Source: Burkholderiales bacterium (GTDB taxonomy: Bacteria > Pseudomonadota > Gammaproteobacteria > Burkholderiales > Burkholderiaceae_C). Taken from it: 39,438 nt of DNA. The notes under the pieces are model-generated. The model was not told the DNA's origin, searched no databases, and saw nothing but the letters and a program-made list of their open reading frames with translations. Location of the stretch: the NCBI GenBank assembly GCA_003963115.1, contig RXJQ01000029.1, positions 1 through 39,438 of the forward strand. Direction: 5' to 3'. The position numbers and the translations under genes are program-made. Positions 7,558 through 16,941 of the stretch are shown piece by piece (position 1 is the stretch's first letter; every line of letters starts with the position of its first letter).

Positions 7558-8080
7558 CGACGGTGGATATGCCCCAGCATGAAGGCCAGGGCTTCAGCTG
7601 CAAACAATCCGCCGGAGGTGAACTCGTGGTCGAATCCGGCCATGGGCACACCATGCTCGCTCAAGCAGCCAAAGACAGCGCCATGCGACACGCCGATGGA
7701 CGGAACACCCAAGGCCAGAGCTCGTCAATGGCTGTACGCAAATCCAACCATCAAGGCTGCCAAGTGCTCGCCCACTGCCTCGGCAGCTGCCCCCGCCCCC
7801 ACAGTCGCTGCCACGGCAGCTTTGTTCACGGTGGGCACGCAGCTGAACAGCGCCATAAGCCCAGTTGGCAGCACATCGAAGCGCCAGCTTGCAGAAACCT
7901 GCCAGCAGCCGTTTGGCATGAGCGCCACCTGCCCGATCTGGTCAAACACATGGACAGGGTAACGCCCTACCAAGGAGTAGAAGATGGACAGGGTGCCCGG
8001 CGGTTCATGCGACGTCAACCCCTGCCCCGATTCGCGCACCTGTGCTGCATTGGGCGCCTTTGCATTGAAAAAACCAGCTC
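7558..8080 (-). pseudogene. Decayed SbcD-like metallophosphoesterase
   Basis: Read on the minus strand, one frame carries recognisable blocks of an SbcD-type nuclease: TSHEPPGTLSIF, RYPVHVFDQIGQV, SCVPTVNKAAVAATVG, then an in-frame TGA at 7725-7727, then IGVSHGAVFGCLSEHGVPMAGFDHEF (in two pieces) and MLGHIHRRQ. Both ends are missing: the N-terminal metal-binding blocks (D-x-H, GD, GNHD) are gone and the C terminus stops against the kinase gene. The family match is from memory of SbcD-like proteins. Same-frame homology on both sides of the TGA shows a nonsense mutation rather than a true end. The plus-strand frames here are antisense artefacts. Confidence 0.6.
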
Positions 8081-8953
8081 CTATCTGATCCTGGCTATCA
8101 GCGAAGCGGTCAAGCCCAGCACCATGGCCGCCGATGAGCGATCGAATCGCACCACGTCGGCACCTTCTTCATGGTGGTGCGCCAGATGGGTGTAGTTCAT
8201 GACGGCCTGACGAATGAGCTTTTCCCGCTGGTCAATATTCAGCTCCTCGCTTTTTCCACTCTTGAAGGCTTTCACGGCCGCGAACTGAGCATCTTTGGAC
8301 TGCGTGGCTTCCAGCAGGCCCTCAAGCGCCCTTCGACATGCACCCACGGCTTCGTCAAAATGCCCCTTGGCGAAATGATCTTTGGCTTGCTGCAGATACC
8401 TGGCCGACGAGGGCGCGCGAGGATCCTTGGAAGCCAGGATAGGCACCTCGAACAACAGGTACTGACCATGCCCGCACTGAGCAAGCGCTGTCAGCCAATC
8501 TGATTGATTGATCCTGCACTCCACGGGATCATGAAAAGACGCGACCTCGCGACCCATCCACACATCGCCTTGAAGTTTCAGTCGGAGCACAACGCCTTGG
8601 CCCGCGCGAGAAGCCTCAATCTGCTCCATGGCACGGGGCGACAAAGTGAGGTCATGCAAATGGCAACCCGTGCTGCCATGTTGCGTCAAAGAGAAGGGAA
8701 TGGTGGACTCTGGCATGGCATAGCCGAGCAGCACCTCTTGTTCGCCGAGCAATGTGACCGGCGCTGGTGCGAGACGCACCACAGGCACAGGGGGCTCGTC
8801 TCGCCAGGCATGGGCGCGAAACTCCACGGACAACCTGAGTCGAAACCCATCTGCCGCCTGAGCCCCACTGACACTGACAAAGCGCGTATCCGCGATCACA
8901 CGGCCGTGGCTCCAACTGATTGACATGCAAAAGCTCCGAGCAGCCTCATTCAT
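8081..8953 (-). CDS. Uncharacterised protein encoded directly after gajB
   Basis: 290-residue soluble protein of unknown function, 56 bp downstream of gajB on the same strand and so probably in the same transcript. The N-terminal half (about 10-180) is rich in short beta-type stretches (RLRLSVEFRAH, GVVLRLKLQGDVW). The C-terminal half is helical, with a TPR-like or HEPN-like segment (ARYLQQAKDHF, HFDEAVGACRRALEGLLE) and an end AMVLGLTASLIARI. An alternative start at codon 10 (8926) has a better GGAG ribosome site. No catalytic motif is apparent. It is not a known Gabija component. It may be an accessory or an unrelated passenger, and the SbcD remnant follows it. Confidence 0.65.
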   Translation of the reverse strand: MNEAARSFCMSISWSHGRVIADTRFVSVSGAQAADGFRLRLSVEFRAHAWRDEPPVPVVRLAPAPVTLLGEQEVLLGYAMPESTIPFSLTQHGSTGCHLHDLTLSPRAMEQIEASRAGQGVVLRLKLQGDVWMGREVASFHDPVECRINQSDWLTALAQCGHGQYLLFEVPILASKDPRAPSSARYLQQAKDHFAKGHFDEAVGACRRALEGLLEATQSKDAQFAAVKAFKSGKSEELNIDQREKLIRQAVMNYTHLAHHHEEGADVVRFDRSSAAMVLGLTASLIARIR

Positions 8954-9009
8954 GAGGCCCTAAAACAAAAAAATCATCCGCGCCACGAGGCACCATTGGC
9001 CAAGAGGTG

Positions 9010-10668
9010 TCAAAGGACTGCCTTGGCATACCCCAAGAATTCGCCATGTGGCGTGCGTTGAACACGCCAGTTCCCATTGAACCCTTGCGGTCGTGCCCGC
9101 TGATCCGCTGTTGTCAGCAGTAGCTGGCTTTTGGCCCGAGAGATGCCAACGAAAAATGCCGAGCGCTGTTCAGCAGGATCACCCCAGTAAGTCTGATCTT
9201 CAACGCCCAGCATGATGACGGTGTCGAACTCCAGACCTTTGGACTTGTGGATCGTCATGATGCGCACCGCGCGGTCATCTGAAAACCGCGCCAAAGCCTT
9301 TGCGGGTCGGGCATCCAGCCGCAGAAGCTCATCGAGGCGCTCATACGTTTGGTCGATGAGCTCGATCATGCGAGGCCCATGCTCATAGTCGGCCGACAGG
9401 CCCACCAGGTTGTCCAGCCCGACCTTGGACAAAAATTTGTCCCCGAGCTGTTTCAGGGCCTGAGCATTCAAAGCACCCTCACCTTGATCGAACACCTGCT
9501 CACGCTCTTCATCAATGAACCGATGCCAGCCTGCACGCAATGCGTAGGCCGCGTCTTCGTCAATGCCGGTCGCCAGCAGCACATTCATGAGACGACCATA
9601 CGCATCCGGTTCACTGTCCCCAACGACCACCAGTAAAAAATCGACGATGAGCTGCGCCAGCGGTTCAGCAGCGAGATCCTGCAGGCTCTGCTCGTTGCGG
9701 AACATCACCCCACGACGCTGCAGTTCGTCCATCAAAGGGCGCGCATACAGATCAGGCTGACGGGAGACCAGAACGGCGATCTCAGACGCTGCGTGCCCTT
9801 GGGCCATCAACTGTTGGATACGATCGGCAAGTGCCTCAGCCTCAAGTTGATCCGCCGCAAAACTGCCCAATTGGATCGAGCCCCCAGCCCCCACCAAGTC
9901 GGCATCCAGAACGGCAGCTGCTGGATCCATGCGCTTCACCATGGCGTTCTGCATCCGGCGCAGCAGCGGTTCTGAGCGGAAATTTTGATACAGCGTCACG
10001 GCCTGCGCATTGAAATCTTGCGCAAACGTCAGAAACACGCCATCCAGTGCACCAGCCCAACCCATGATCTTTTGCTTGGTGTCGCCGACGGCTGTCAGTG
10101 GGATGCCGGTGTTCAAGAAGGCTTCACGAATGAGCTGGTATTGATCACCCGTACAGTCCTGAAACTCATCCAAAAACACATGACTGTAGGTTTGCTGCAC
10201 GGCATTGCGGGCCACCAAGCTGTTCTGCAGGATCTGAATGGCCAGCGGCACCATGTCCGCGAACTCGATCTGACGTCGCTGGACACGCTGCGTCCCGATG
10301 GTGTAGTCCACATCCAGCGCATCCTTTCCAGTCAGCACCAGGCGGAAACGGTCGATCAAGCGCTTTGAAAAGGCATGAAACGTGTAGCTGTCCAGCCGGG
10401 CCGCCAATTCGGATCCGCAACGGCGCCGTATGCGGTCCTTGAGGTTGCGTGACGCATCAACCTTGAAAGCGATCGCGAGGATACGCTGCGGGTATGGCGA
10501 GGTGCCTGTGCGAAGCAGGAAGTCTGCCCGTTGGGCCAGCAGTTCGGTCTTGCCTGCTCCAGGCCCTGCTGTCACGGCCAGGCTGTGAACGGCCTCACGC
10601 GCCGCCCTCAATGCATTGGGTTCCAACTGCATGCCATCGGATGGCCGCCAGCGATCGGCCTTGATCAT
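9010..10668 (-). CDS. gajB: Gabija GajB-like UvrD/Rep-family helicase
   Basis: 552-residue superfamily 1A helicase. Motifs in order: Walker A AGPGAGKT (residues 34-41), DEFQD in HVFLDEFQDCT (motif II), VGDTKQKI (III), LYQNFRSE (IV), TIHKSKGLEFDTVIM (V) and VGISRAKSQLLL (VI). It is shorter than housekeeping UvrD (about 720 residues) and close to GajB (about 500). Its ATG overlaps the stop of the OLD-family gene by an ATGA junction, the classic gajA-gajB order. In Gabija, GajA nicks DNA when nucleotide pools fall during phage replication, and GajB joins the complex and is activated by DNA ends. The Gabija assignment rests on the gene pair and the motifs. Confidence 0.88.
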   Translation of the reverse strand: MIKADRWRPSDGMQLEPNALRAAREAVHSLAVTAGPGAGKTELLAQRADFLLRTGTSPYPQRILAIAFKVDASRNLKDRIRRRCGSELAARLDSYTFHAFSKRLIDRFRLVLTGKDALDVDYTIGTQRVQRRQIEFADMVPLAIQILQNSLVARNAVQQTYSHVFLDEFQDCTGDQYQLIREAFLNTGIPLTAVGDTKQKIMGWAGALDGVFLTFAQDFNAQAVTLYQNFRSEPLLRRMQNAMVKRMDPAAAVLDADLVGAGGSIQLGSFAADQLEAEALADRIQQLMAQGHAASEIAVLVSRQPDLYARPLMDELQRRGVMFRNEQSLQDLAAEPLAQLIVDFLLVVVGDSEPDAYGRLMNVLLATGIDEDAAYALRAGWHRFIDEEREQVFDQGEGALNAQALKQLGDKFLSKVGLDNLVGLSADYEHGPRMIELIDQTYERLDELLRLDARPAKALARFSDDRAVRIMTIHKSKGLEFDTVIMLGVEDQTYWGDPAEQRSAFFVGISRAKSQLLLTTADQRARPQGFNGNWRVQRTPHGEFLGYAKAVL

Positions 10669-12602
10669 TCTGGAAGGGCCTCCAGCTTGGCCTTCACCTG
10701 GGCAAACAGTCGCTCAAACACGGCAGGCATCTCAAGCTCAAGTTCAAAGTCACTCAACTCGGCCAACGCCGTGAGGTGAGCGGCAGGCTTGCTCCCCAGT
10801 TTGAACAGGCGATGGTAGGCGTCGAAATACTTCAACTCTTCTTCGCTGTACTGATCGACATCGCCATGGCTCTTTCCAAGCACCGCCGAAATGCGCTCAT
10901 CGTCAGGGTTGTCCAGTTCCTCATCGGTGACCCCATAGGCGTCTGGGAACGTGGTCATCATCGTGAAGTCGAGGTCAAGCGGCTCGGAAAAGAACACGCC
11001 CGCATCTTCAAAGAACTTGAACCAGCCTTTGCCATTTTTGGACGTCAAGACATTGTCCGGGCCATTCCATTTCGCAAGTTCATCCAGATGTTGTTGGTTC
11101 AAATTGCTCTGTATGGTGGGAAATTTCAGCAGTTGCTGAATCACGTACCTGGCCCTACCCCAACCGCCCTGGTAGCGCGCGAGGTCCAGGTCCAGCAAGG
11201 TCACATAAGGGATGCCCAGACCATGCAGCAAGCGCCAGAAGTGGTTCACATGGCGGCCCCCCAAGGGCACAACAGCAATGGATGTTTCGTCGGCCTCCAG
11301 GCCAGTGGCTTGCAGCAACCGCGGCAGCACGATTTCTTCGCTGTCGCCCTCACCCAGAATAACCAGCCGGGAAAAGTAGAGTTCAGGAAAAGCCTGCACG
11401 GCCTCACGCACAAACTTGTGCGCTTCGTCGGCAGCAGGTGGCATGACGATGCTGGAGACGGTCGTTCGACGGGCGGCGTCAAGTCGCAGGTAACGGACGT
11501 TCTCAGGTGGCACACGCCTGAGCAAGGATGGCGCGTGCGTGGCGACCATCGCCTGAGCATCATGCTCACCCGCAAAGCTGGTGAGCGCTTTGATGACACG
11601 CCCCAGGTAGTGGGGGGACAGGCTGTTTTCTGGCTCCTCCATGGCGACCAGCGTGAACACAGCCGGACGCAGCTTGTCCACGTCGAATGCGTCCGTCTTC
11701 TTGGCCAGCACATCACGCCCAATGGCTTGGACGGCCAGGACCAGAGAGACGTAGAGCAGCGATTGTTGACCGTCGCTCAGCCGTGAAAAATCCACCATGG
11801 GCTCGCCATGGCCCGGTGCAAACCCGATCGTCAGATGCCGCAAAAGGCTCTCGATCTCATTGCGCTCAAAGGACAGACTGGGGTTGCTGTAATAAGCCCC
11901 CTTGTGCAGAGACTTCCATTGGGCCGCCAGCTTTTCGCCGATGCCGGTGATGGCCGCATTGTCCGCAAGCGCTTCGCTGATGCTGTCCGTCAAGTCTCCA
12001 ATGGCCTCGATCTCGGCCTGCCAGTCGGCTGCACGCAAGGCACGCCCCAACAGCGAATTGACCGAATAAGAAACATGGTCACCTGGGTCACGTCGTGCCG
12101 GCAGGTAGTGCACATGGATGGCATTTCGGCCCAACTTGGGCACCGGCACGGTTTTGACTGGCTCACCATGGCCATCGACCTGAATCACATACACCAAGGA
12201 TTCTTCGATCTCGCCATCCTCGTCCAACTCTGCCGACAGGCGAAAGCGTACGGTGGGCAGATCATCGGCGCTTTCCAGACGCATGTGCGCGAAATGCACA
12301 GGGATGGTTGCATGCTTACCTTTCTTCCCTTTCAGCTCAGGAAACTCGAACTGGGCCTCAATCCACAGCTTCAAAGGGCCATGCTGACCTTTTGCCAGGT
12401 CAGCCGACGAAATGTTGAAGTCGGTACGCCGCACACGCCGAAGAGATGGGTCGAACCCAAACAGACGCGCCAGTGCCTGCAACACGGCTGTTTTGCCCGC
12501 GCCATTGGGGCCAAGCAGAAAGGTGAGGCCATCGAGAAGGATGGTGGTGGCCTGTGGGCCGAACGATTGAAAATTGTTGATCCGCAGTTGTGTGAGCTTC
12601 AT
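10665..12602 (-). CDS. gajA: Gabija GajA-like OLD-family ATPase/TOPRIM nuclease
   Basis: 645-residue class 2 OLD nuclease. The ABC-type ATPase head has Walker A GPNGAGKT (31-38), a signature-like LSDGQQSLLYVSLVLA, Walker B VFTLVAMEEPENSLSP and a switch histidine in MVATHAPSLLRR. The TOPRIM domain follows with its glutamate in VILGEGDSEE (about residue 418) and D-x-D in TLLDLDLAR (about 470). It is a little longer than the roughly 580-residue prototype. A UvrD-like gene follows by a 4-bp overlap, which distinguishes class 2 (Gabija) from solitary class 1 OLD proteins. It starts 70 bp beyond the end of selU. A promoter must lie in that gap or upstream within selU. Confidence 0.88.
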   Translation of the reverse strand: MKLTQLRINNFQSFGPQATTILLDGLTFLLGPNGAGKTAVLQALARLFGFDPSLRRVRRTDFNISSADLAKGQHGPLKLWIEAQFEFPELKGKKGKHATIPVHFAHMRLESADDLPTVRFRLSAELDEDGEIEESLVYVIQVDGHGEPVKTVPVPKLGRNAIHVHYLPARRDPGDHVSYSVNSLLGRALRAADWQAEIEAIGDLTDSISEALADNAAITGIGEKLAAQWKSLHKGAYYSNPSLSFERNEIESLLRHLTIGFAPGHGEPMVDFSRLSDGQQSLLYVSLVLAVQAIGRDVLAKKTDAFDVDKLRPAVFTLVAMEEPENSLSPHYLGRVIKALTSFAGEHDAQAMVATHAPSLLRRVPPENVRYLRLDAARRTTVSSIVMPPAADEAHKFVREAVQAFPELYFSRLVILGEGDSEEIVLPRLLQATGLEADETSIAVVPLGGRHVNHFWRLLHGLGIPYVTLLDLDLARYQGGWGRARYVIQQLLKFPTIQSNLNQQHLDELAKWNGPDNVLTSKNGKGWFKFFEDAGVFFSEPLDLDFTMMTTFPDAYGVTDEELDNPDDERISAVLGKSHGDVDQYSEEELKYFDAYHRLFKLGSKPAAHLTALAELSDFELELEMPAVFERLFAQVKAKLEALPE

Positions 12603-12672
12603 TTGATCCCATTCAAGTTCATGCCTCGACTGCGAGCCCTTCGCAAATCAAATGGTGCTCGGTCTGATCCCA

Positions 12673-13734
12673 TCAGGCACAGCGTTGATTTTGGCCCAGC
12701 AAAGTTTCAGCCAAGCGGTCGACCAAGGCTTCATCCAGCCCTTGGCTGGGCAGTTGAACCCGCCCGTCCCAATGGTGGAAATGCGTGGCCTGCGACCGCG
12801 CATACAGCGGGTCGTAGTGCAGGCTGGTCAGCTCGGAAAACAAGGGCTGCAATTCGCTGCGGCGGGCCCAGTCCTGCCAACGGTTCACCGTCTCGTTGCC
12901 ATGCATCGTTCTCAGCGCATTGAGCTTCAACGCCAGCGCTGGCCCGTCATCGCCCAGATAGGCATAGTCCCTCAACAAGAACGCCAACCGGGCGTCGAAA
13001 GGCACCACGATCTCAATGCAAGGACTGGCCCGCATCCGTTCGATCAGGACCGTCGGCAAGGACAGTCGTCCGATCTTGCGGCTCTCGGCTTCGACGAACA
13101 CGGGCTTGGACAGATCGAACCGCTCCAGGACGGCGGCCATGCGGGTTTCGAAGGCCTTCTGGGACGGCTGCTCCTGCCCGGGCAAAGCCCCCAGCAAAGA
13201 GCCCTTGTGGCAGGCCAGTTCCTCCAGGTCCAGCACCTGGGCACCCCGAACGGCCAGGGCCTGCAACACCCGCGTCTTGGCGCTGCCTGTGGCGCCACAC
13301 AGCACCTGCAACTGCAGTTGAGGGCACAGTTGCGCCAGGCTGTCCATCACATGGTGCCGCCAGCGTTTGTAGCCCCCGGCCAGTTGCTGCGCGTCCCAGC
13401 CCACCAGCCGCAGCCAGGTGACCATGGAGCCGCTGCGCAGCCCCCCTCGCCAGCAATAGACCAGCGGCTTCCAGTTGTGGGGCTTGTCGGCAAACTGCTC
13501 GCGCAGATGGCGCGCCAGGTTCGCCGCCACCATGGCACCGCCGACACGCCGCGCTTCGAACGCGCCTTGCTGCTTGTAGATGGTGCCCACGATGCGCCGC
13601 TCTTCATCATCCAGCACGGGGCAGTTGATCGCCCCGGGGATCTGGTCCAAGGCGAACTCGGAGGGCGAACGAGCATCGATGAGGCAGTCAAACAGGTGCC
13701 GATCGGCCACCTGGACCGGCCCGCGTGCGCTCAT
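12673..13734 (-). CDS. selU: tRNA 2-selenouridine synthase
   Basis: 353-residue enzyme (SelU/MnmH/YbbB) that converts 2-thiouridine to 2-selenouridine at the wobble position of some tRNAs, via geranylation, using selenophosphate. The N-terminal rhodanese domain begins with FDCLIDARSPSEF and carries active-site Cys94 in VYCWRGGLRSGS. A C-terminal P-loop GATGSAKT (147-154) is present. Length matches the family (about 360). The ATG at 13732-13734 lies 45 bp from the divergent selD start, so the two selenium genes share a promoter region. The neighbour selD supplies its selenium donor. No selA or selB was found in the window. Confidence 0.95.
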   Translation of the reverse strand: MSARGPVQVADRHLFDCLIDARSPSEFALDQIPGAINCPVLDDEERRIVGTIYKQQGAFEARRVGGAMVAANLARHLREQFADKPHNWKPLVYCWRGGLRSGSMVTWLRLVGWDAQQLAGGYKRWRHHVMDSLAQLCPQLQLQVLCGATGSAKTRVLQALAVRGAQVLDLEELACHKGSLLGALPGQEQPSQKAFETRMAAVLERFDLSKPVFVEAESRKIGRLSLPTVLIERMRASPCIEIVVPFDARLAFLLRDYAYLGDDGPALALKLNALRTMHGNETVNRWQDWARRSELQPLFSELTSLHYDPLYARSQATHFHHWDGRVQLPSQGLDEALVDRLAETLLGQNQRCA

Positions 13735-13779
13735 CGGTTAACCTCGGCTGGCGCGATCGCCCTGAACTTTTCTTGACCC

Positions 13780-14832
13780 ATGACTTCCATTGCCCTTACC
13801 CAGTTTTCGCACGGCGGCGGCTGCGGCTGCAAAATCGCTCCGGGCCTCTTGGCCGAGATTCTGTCACGCGCGCCTCAGGGCATCGTGCCGCCCGAGTTGA
13901 TGGTCGGGCTGGAAACCAGTGACGACGCGGCGGTTTACCGGCTCAACGACAACCAGGCGCTGGTGGCCACCACCGATTTCTTCACCCCCATCGTGGACGA
14001 TCCCCGCGACTTCGGCCGCATCGCCGCCACCAACGCGCTGTCGGACATCTACGCCATGGGTGCCACACCCATCATGGCCTTGGCGTTGGTGGGGATGCCC
14101 ATCGCGAAATTGTCGCCTGACGTGATCGCCCAGGTTCTGGCAGGCGGGGCCGAGGTCTGCCGCGAAGCGGGCATCCCCATCGCGGGCGGCCACTCGATTG
14201 ATTTGCTGGAGCCCATCTATGGCCTGGTGGCGCTCGGCCTCGTCCACCCCGACCGCGTTCGTCGCAATGCGGGCGGACGGGTCGGCGATGCGCTGGTGCT
14301 GGGCAAGCCCTTGGGCGTTGGCATCCTCTCGGCAGCCTTGAAAAAAGGACTGCTCGGCGAAACCGGCTATGCACAGATGCTGCGGCACACCACCCAGCTC
14401 AATCGCGTCGGCATCACCCTAGGCAGCTTGCCGGGCGTACATGCCATGACCGATGTGACGGGCTTTGGCCTGGCCGGTCACCTGCTGGAAATCTGCCGAG
14501 GCTCAAAGCTGAGCGCCCGCGTGACCCTGGCGCAGGTGCCGCTGATCACCGAAGCCGTGACCTTCGCCCGCGACGGCATTGTCACCGGCGCCTCGGGCCG
14601 CAACTGGGCTGCCCATGGCGACCTTGTCGATTGGCCCGCTGATGCGCCGCCCGGGATGCAGGCCCTGGTCTCCGACCCTCAGACCAGCGGCGGATTGCTG
14701 GTCAGTTGCGCACCGGACGCGGTCCAGGATGTGCTGGCGGCCTTTCGCCATGAAGGCTTCGGTCAGGCGGCGCTGGTGGGCGAACTGACCGAAGCCGATC
14801 CCAGCGCAGGGTCTCGCATCGCCTTTGCGTAG
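13780..14832 (+). CDS. selD: Selenide, water dikinase (selenophosphate synthetase)
   Basis: 350-residue SelD, which makes selenophosphate from selenide and ATP. The glycine-rich N terminus HGGGCGCK holds the catalytic Cys15 (cysteine codon TGC, not selenocysteine) and Lys18, equivalent to Cys17/Lys20 of E. coli. The AIRS-type metal/ATP motifs DDAAVY, TTDFFTPIVD, AGGHSID, MTDVTGFGLAGHL and DPQTSGGLL are all intact. It is divergent from selU across 45 bp. No strong ribosome site precedes the ATG. With SelU as the only visible selenium user here, the local pathway is tRNA selenation. Confidence 0.97.
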   Translation: MTSIALTQFSHGGGCGCKIAPGLLAEILSRAPQGIVPPELMVGLETSDDAAVYRLNDNQALVATTDFFTPIVDDPRDFGRIAATNALSDIYAMGATPIMALALVGMPIAKLSPDVIAQVLAGGAEVCREAGIPIAGGHSIDLLEPIYGLVALGLVHPDRVRRNAGGRVGDALVLGKPLGVGILSAALKKGLLGETGYAQMLRHTTQLNRVGITLGSLPGVHAMTDVTGFGLAGHLLEICRGSKLSARVTLAQVPLITEAVTFARDGIVTGASGRNWAAHGDLVDWPADAPPGMQALVSDPQTSGGLLVSCAPDAVQDVLAAFRHEGFGQAALVGELTEADPSAGSRIAFA

Positions 14833-15024
14833 GCGTTCGTCAATTTCGGCTTCCTCGGTGGGATCCGATTTTCACGCTTTTGGCAAGGGTCGGCGTGTCA
14901 ATTCAAATCAATCGAGGCACAATGCGGCGTCGGCCCTGGCCGACACTGGGTGTCTCGTGCATGGTCAAAATCAGCGCGCGATTTACCCAATGGTGGTGTG
15001 GCACGACTCATTCGGAGTGTCGGT

Positions 15025-15429
15025 GTGAAGATGACGAAAACCCTCAAACAGCGGATCTGCCAGTTCATGGCGGGCGTGCTGCTGTTTGCGCAAATGAGCA
15101 TCGCGGCCTACGCGTGCCCAGGTTTGGCGGCATCGATGGCACCGCAGGCCAATGTGAGCGCCATGCCTGCCGACATGGTCGGCTGCGACCAGATGATGGC
15201 GCACGGCGACAAAGCCTTGCCCAACCTCTGTGCCGAGCACTGCCACCAAGGTCAGCAAAGCGATCAAACGCAGGTACCGGCACTCCCGGCCATGCTGTTG
15301 ATCAGCCTGTACACCATCGATCCGATGGTCGCGGCCATCCAGCCTCAACAGCCGAGGCTGGCAGAGCACGTTCCACTGGCAGCGCCCCCTCCCGCGCTGT
15401 CGATACTGAACTGCTGTTTCCGAATTTGA
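15025..15429 (+). CDS. Small exported Cys/His protein at the head of the cus operon
   Basis: About 134 residues. A hydrophobic signal segment (residues 12-30, FMAGVLLFAQMSIAAYA) is followed by CPGL and a metal-ligand-like middle with GCDQMMAHGD and NLCAEHCHQGQQ, then a Pro-rich tail ending NCCFRI. I recognise the style as a small hypothetical often placed before heavy-metal efflux operons in Burkholderiales, but not a named family. The GTG at 15025 is preferred because GGAG at 15014-15017 is 7 bases upstream. The ATG at 15031 is the alternative. It precedes the CusC-like gene by 143 bp. A role in copper/silver binding in the periplasm is inferred from context and from the Cys/His/Met residues. 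Confidence 0.6.
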   Translation: MKMTKTLKQRICQFMAGVLLFAQMSIAAYACPGLAASMAPQANVSAMPADMVGCDQMMAHGDKALPNLCAEHCHQGQQSDQTQVPALPAMLLISLYTIDPMVAAIQPQQPRLAEHVPLAAPPPALSILNCCFRI

Positions 15430-15572
15430 CACGCCCGACGATGCAGCGCCGACGGTTCTGAGAACCGCTGCGGCGCTTGGGTCTGCTTGATCTGTGGCAA
15501 GGCGCCTCCCTGAGGCCCATTCAACCGCCCCAGATCCAGGCAGGACACCACCAGGTTTCGTCCGGAGATTTC

Positions 15573-16919
15573 ATGTTGACCCCACTGCTGCGCGCCCTTG
15601 CCTGGCGCCATGCTTCGCCGAGTTCGGCGAAGCCCTTTCGCTTGCCCTCATGTCTGGCGTTGATGTGCCTGACCCTGAGCACCATCGCATTCAACGCCCA
15701 TGCCCAGAGCGCAACGCCCAGCGTCTTGACCTTCGAGTCAGCGCTTCGTCTGGCCCAGGACCGTTCGCAGCAATTGGTCGCGCAGGACCGCGCCGCCAAG
15801 GCCGCCCGAGACATGGCCGTCGCCGCTGGCCAGCGGCCTGATCCCACGCTCAAGTTCGGCGTCAACAACCTGCCCATCGACGGGCCTGACCGCTTCAGCC
15901 TGGGACGCGACTTCATGACCATGCAATCGGTCGGCGTCATGCAGGAGTTCACCCGGGAAGACAAGCGTTTGGCCCGCGCCAGGCGCATGGAAAGCGAAGC
16001 CGAGGCCAGCGAAGCCGCACGCGCCGTGGCGCTGGCCAACCTGCAACGGGACACCGCCCTCGCCTGGCTGGACCGCAGCTACCAGGAGCGCATGCTGACC
16101 TTGCTGCAAACGCAGCGTACCGAGACCTTGCTCCAGGTCGATGCCGCGCAAGCTGCCTACCGTGGCGGACGGGGTGCCCAAGCCGACGTGTTCGCGGCCC
16201 GCTCAGCCGTCGCCCAGATTGAGGACCGCATCGACCAGGCCCGACTGCAGGTGGCCATGGCCAAGACCGCCCTGGCACGCTGGACCGGCGACACCGCAGA
16301 CAGCACCTTGGATGCAGCGCCCGCCATCGATCACCTCGCCTGGCATCACGACGATCTGGAGGCCGCCTTGGCCGACCACCCGGAACTGGCCCTGATGGCC
16401 AAGCAAGAGCAGATGGCGCAGGCCGATGCCGACATGGCTCGCGCCAACAAGCAGTCGGATTGGAGTGCGGAGGTGATGCTCAACCACAGGGGGCCGAGCT
16501 ACTCCAACATGGTGTCCATCAACGTCTCGCTGCCTCTGCAATGGGATCCACAACAACGGCAAGACCGCGAACTGGCTGCCAAGCTGGCCACCACAGACCA
16601 GATGCACGCCCAGCGGGAAGAGGCCGCGCGCGAACACCTCGCCCAAGCCCGGTCGCTGTGGCAAGCGTGGCAAAGCGGCCGCGACCGCATGGCCCGATAT
16701 GACACCACCTTGCTGCCCCTCGCGGCCGAGCGCACGCAGGCCGCACTGGCTGCCTACCGGGGCGCCACCTTACCGCTGACGGCCGTGCTGGAAGCGCGCC
16801 GCCTGGAGGTTGATGCACGGATGGAGCGCCTGCGGCTGGAGATGGAAACCGCTCGCCTGTGGGCGCAACTCAGCTACCTGATCCCGGCCGAGCACGATGT
16901 GGCCACGACCCGTCCTTGA
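15573..16919 (+). CDS. cusC: TolC-family outer-membrane efflux protein (CusC-like)
   Basis: 448-residue outer-membrane channel of a tripartite heavy-metal efflux pump. A long N terminus with a signal sequence ends in FNAHAQS and has no lipobox cysteine at the cleavage point. Two OEP repeats follow, with long amphipathic helices (TFESALRLAQDRSQ; QREEAAREHLAQARSLWQAW) that make the periplasmic tunnel. ATG 15573 is chosen for GGAG at 15563-15566 and the start of the signal peptide; the frame is open from 15477. The adaptor gene starts 22 bp downstream. The specific name rests on the operon partners, since TolC family members are hard to tell apart by sequence alone. Confidence 0.88.
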   Translation: MLTPLLRALAWRHASPSSAKPFRLPSCLALMCLTLSTIAFNAHAQSATPSVLTFESALRLAQDRSQQLVAQDRAAKAARDMAVAAGQRPDPTLKFGVNNLPIDGPDRFSLGRDFMTMQSVGVMQEFTREDKRLARARRMESEAEASEAARAVALANLQRDTALAWLDRSYQERMLTLLQTQRTETLLQVDAAQAAYRGGRGAQADVFAARSAVAQIEDRIDQARLQVAMAKTALARWTGDTADSTLDAAPAIDHLAWHHDDLEAALADHPELALMAKQEQMAQADADMARANKQSDWSAEVMLNHRGPSYSNMVSINVSLPLQWDPQQRQDRELAAKLATTDQMHAQREEAAREHLAQARSLWQAWQSGRDRMARYDTTLLPLAAERTQAALAAYRGATLPLTAVLEARRLEVDARMERLRLEMETARLWAQLSYLIPAEHDVATTRP

Positions 16920-16941
16920 CCAACGACCTGGAGACGCCAAC

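Noticed and set aside
7563..8195. 210-residue plus-strand open frame after the kinase
   Set aside because: The minus strand carries SbcD-like blocks here; the plus frame is compositionally odd and has no domain.
10776..13776. Long plus-strand frames of 336, 371 and 374 residues
   Set aside because: They are antisense to gajA and selU, which have complete motif sets on the minus strand.
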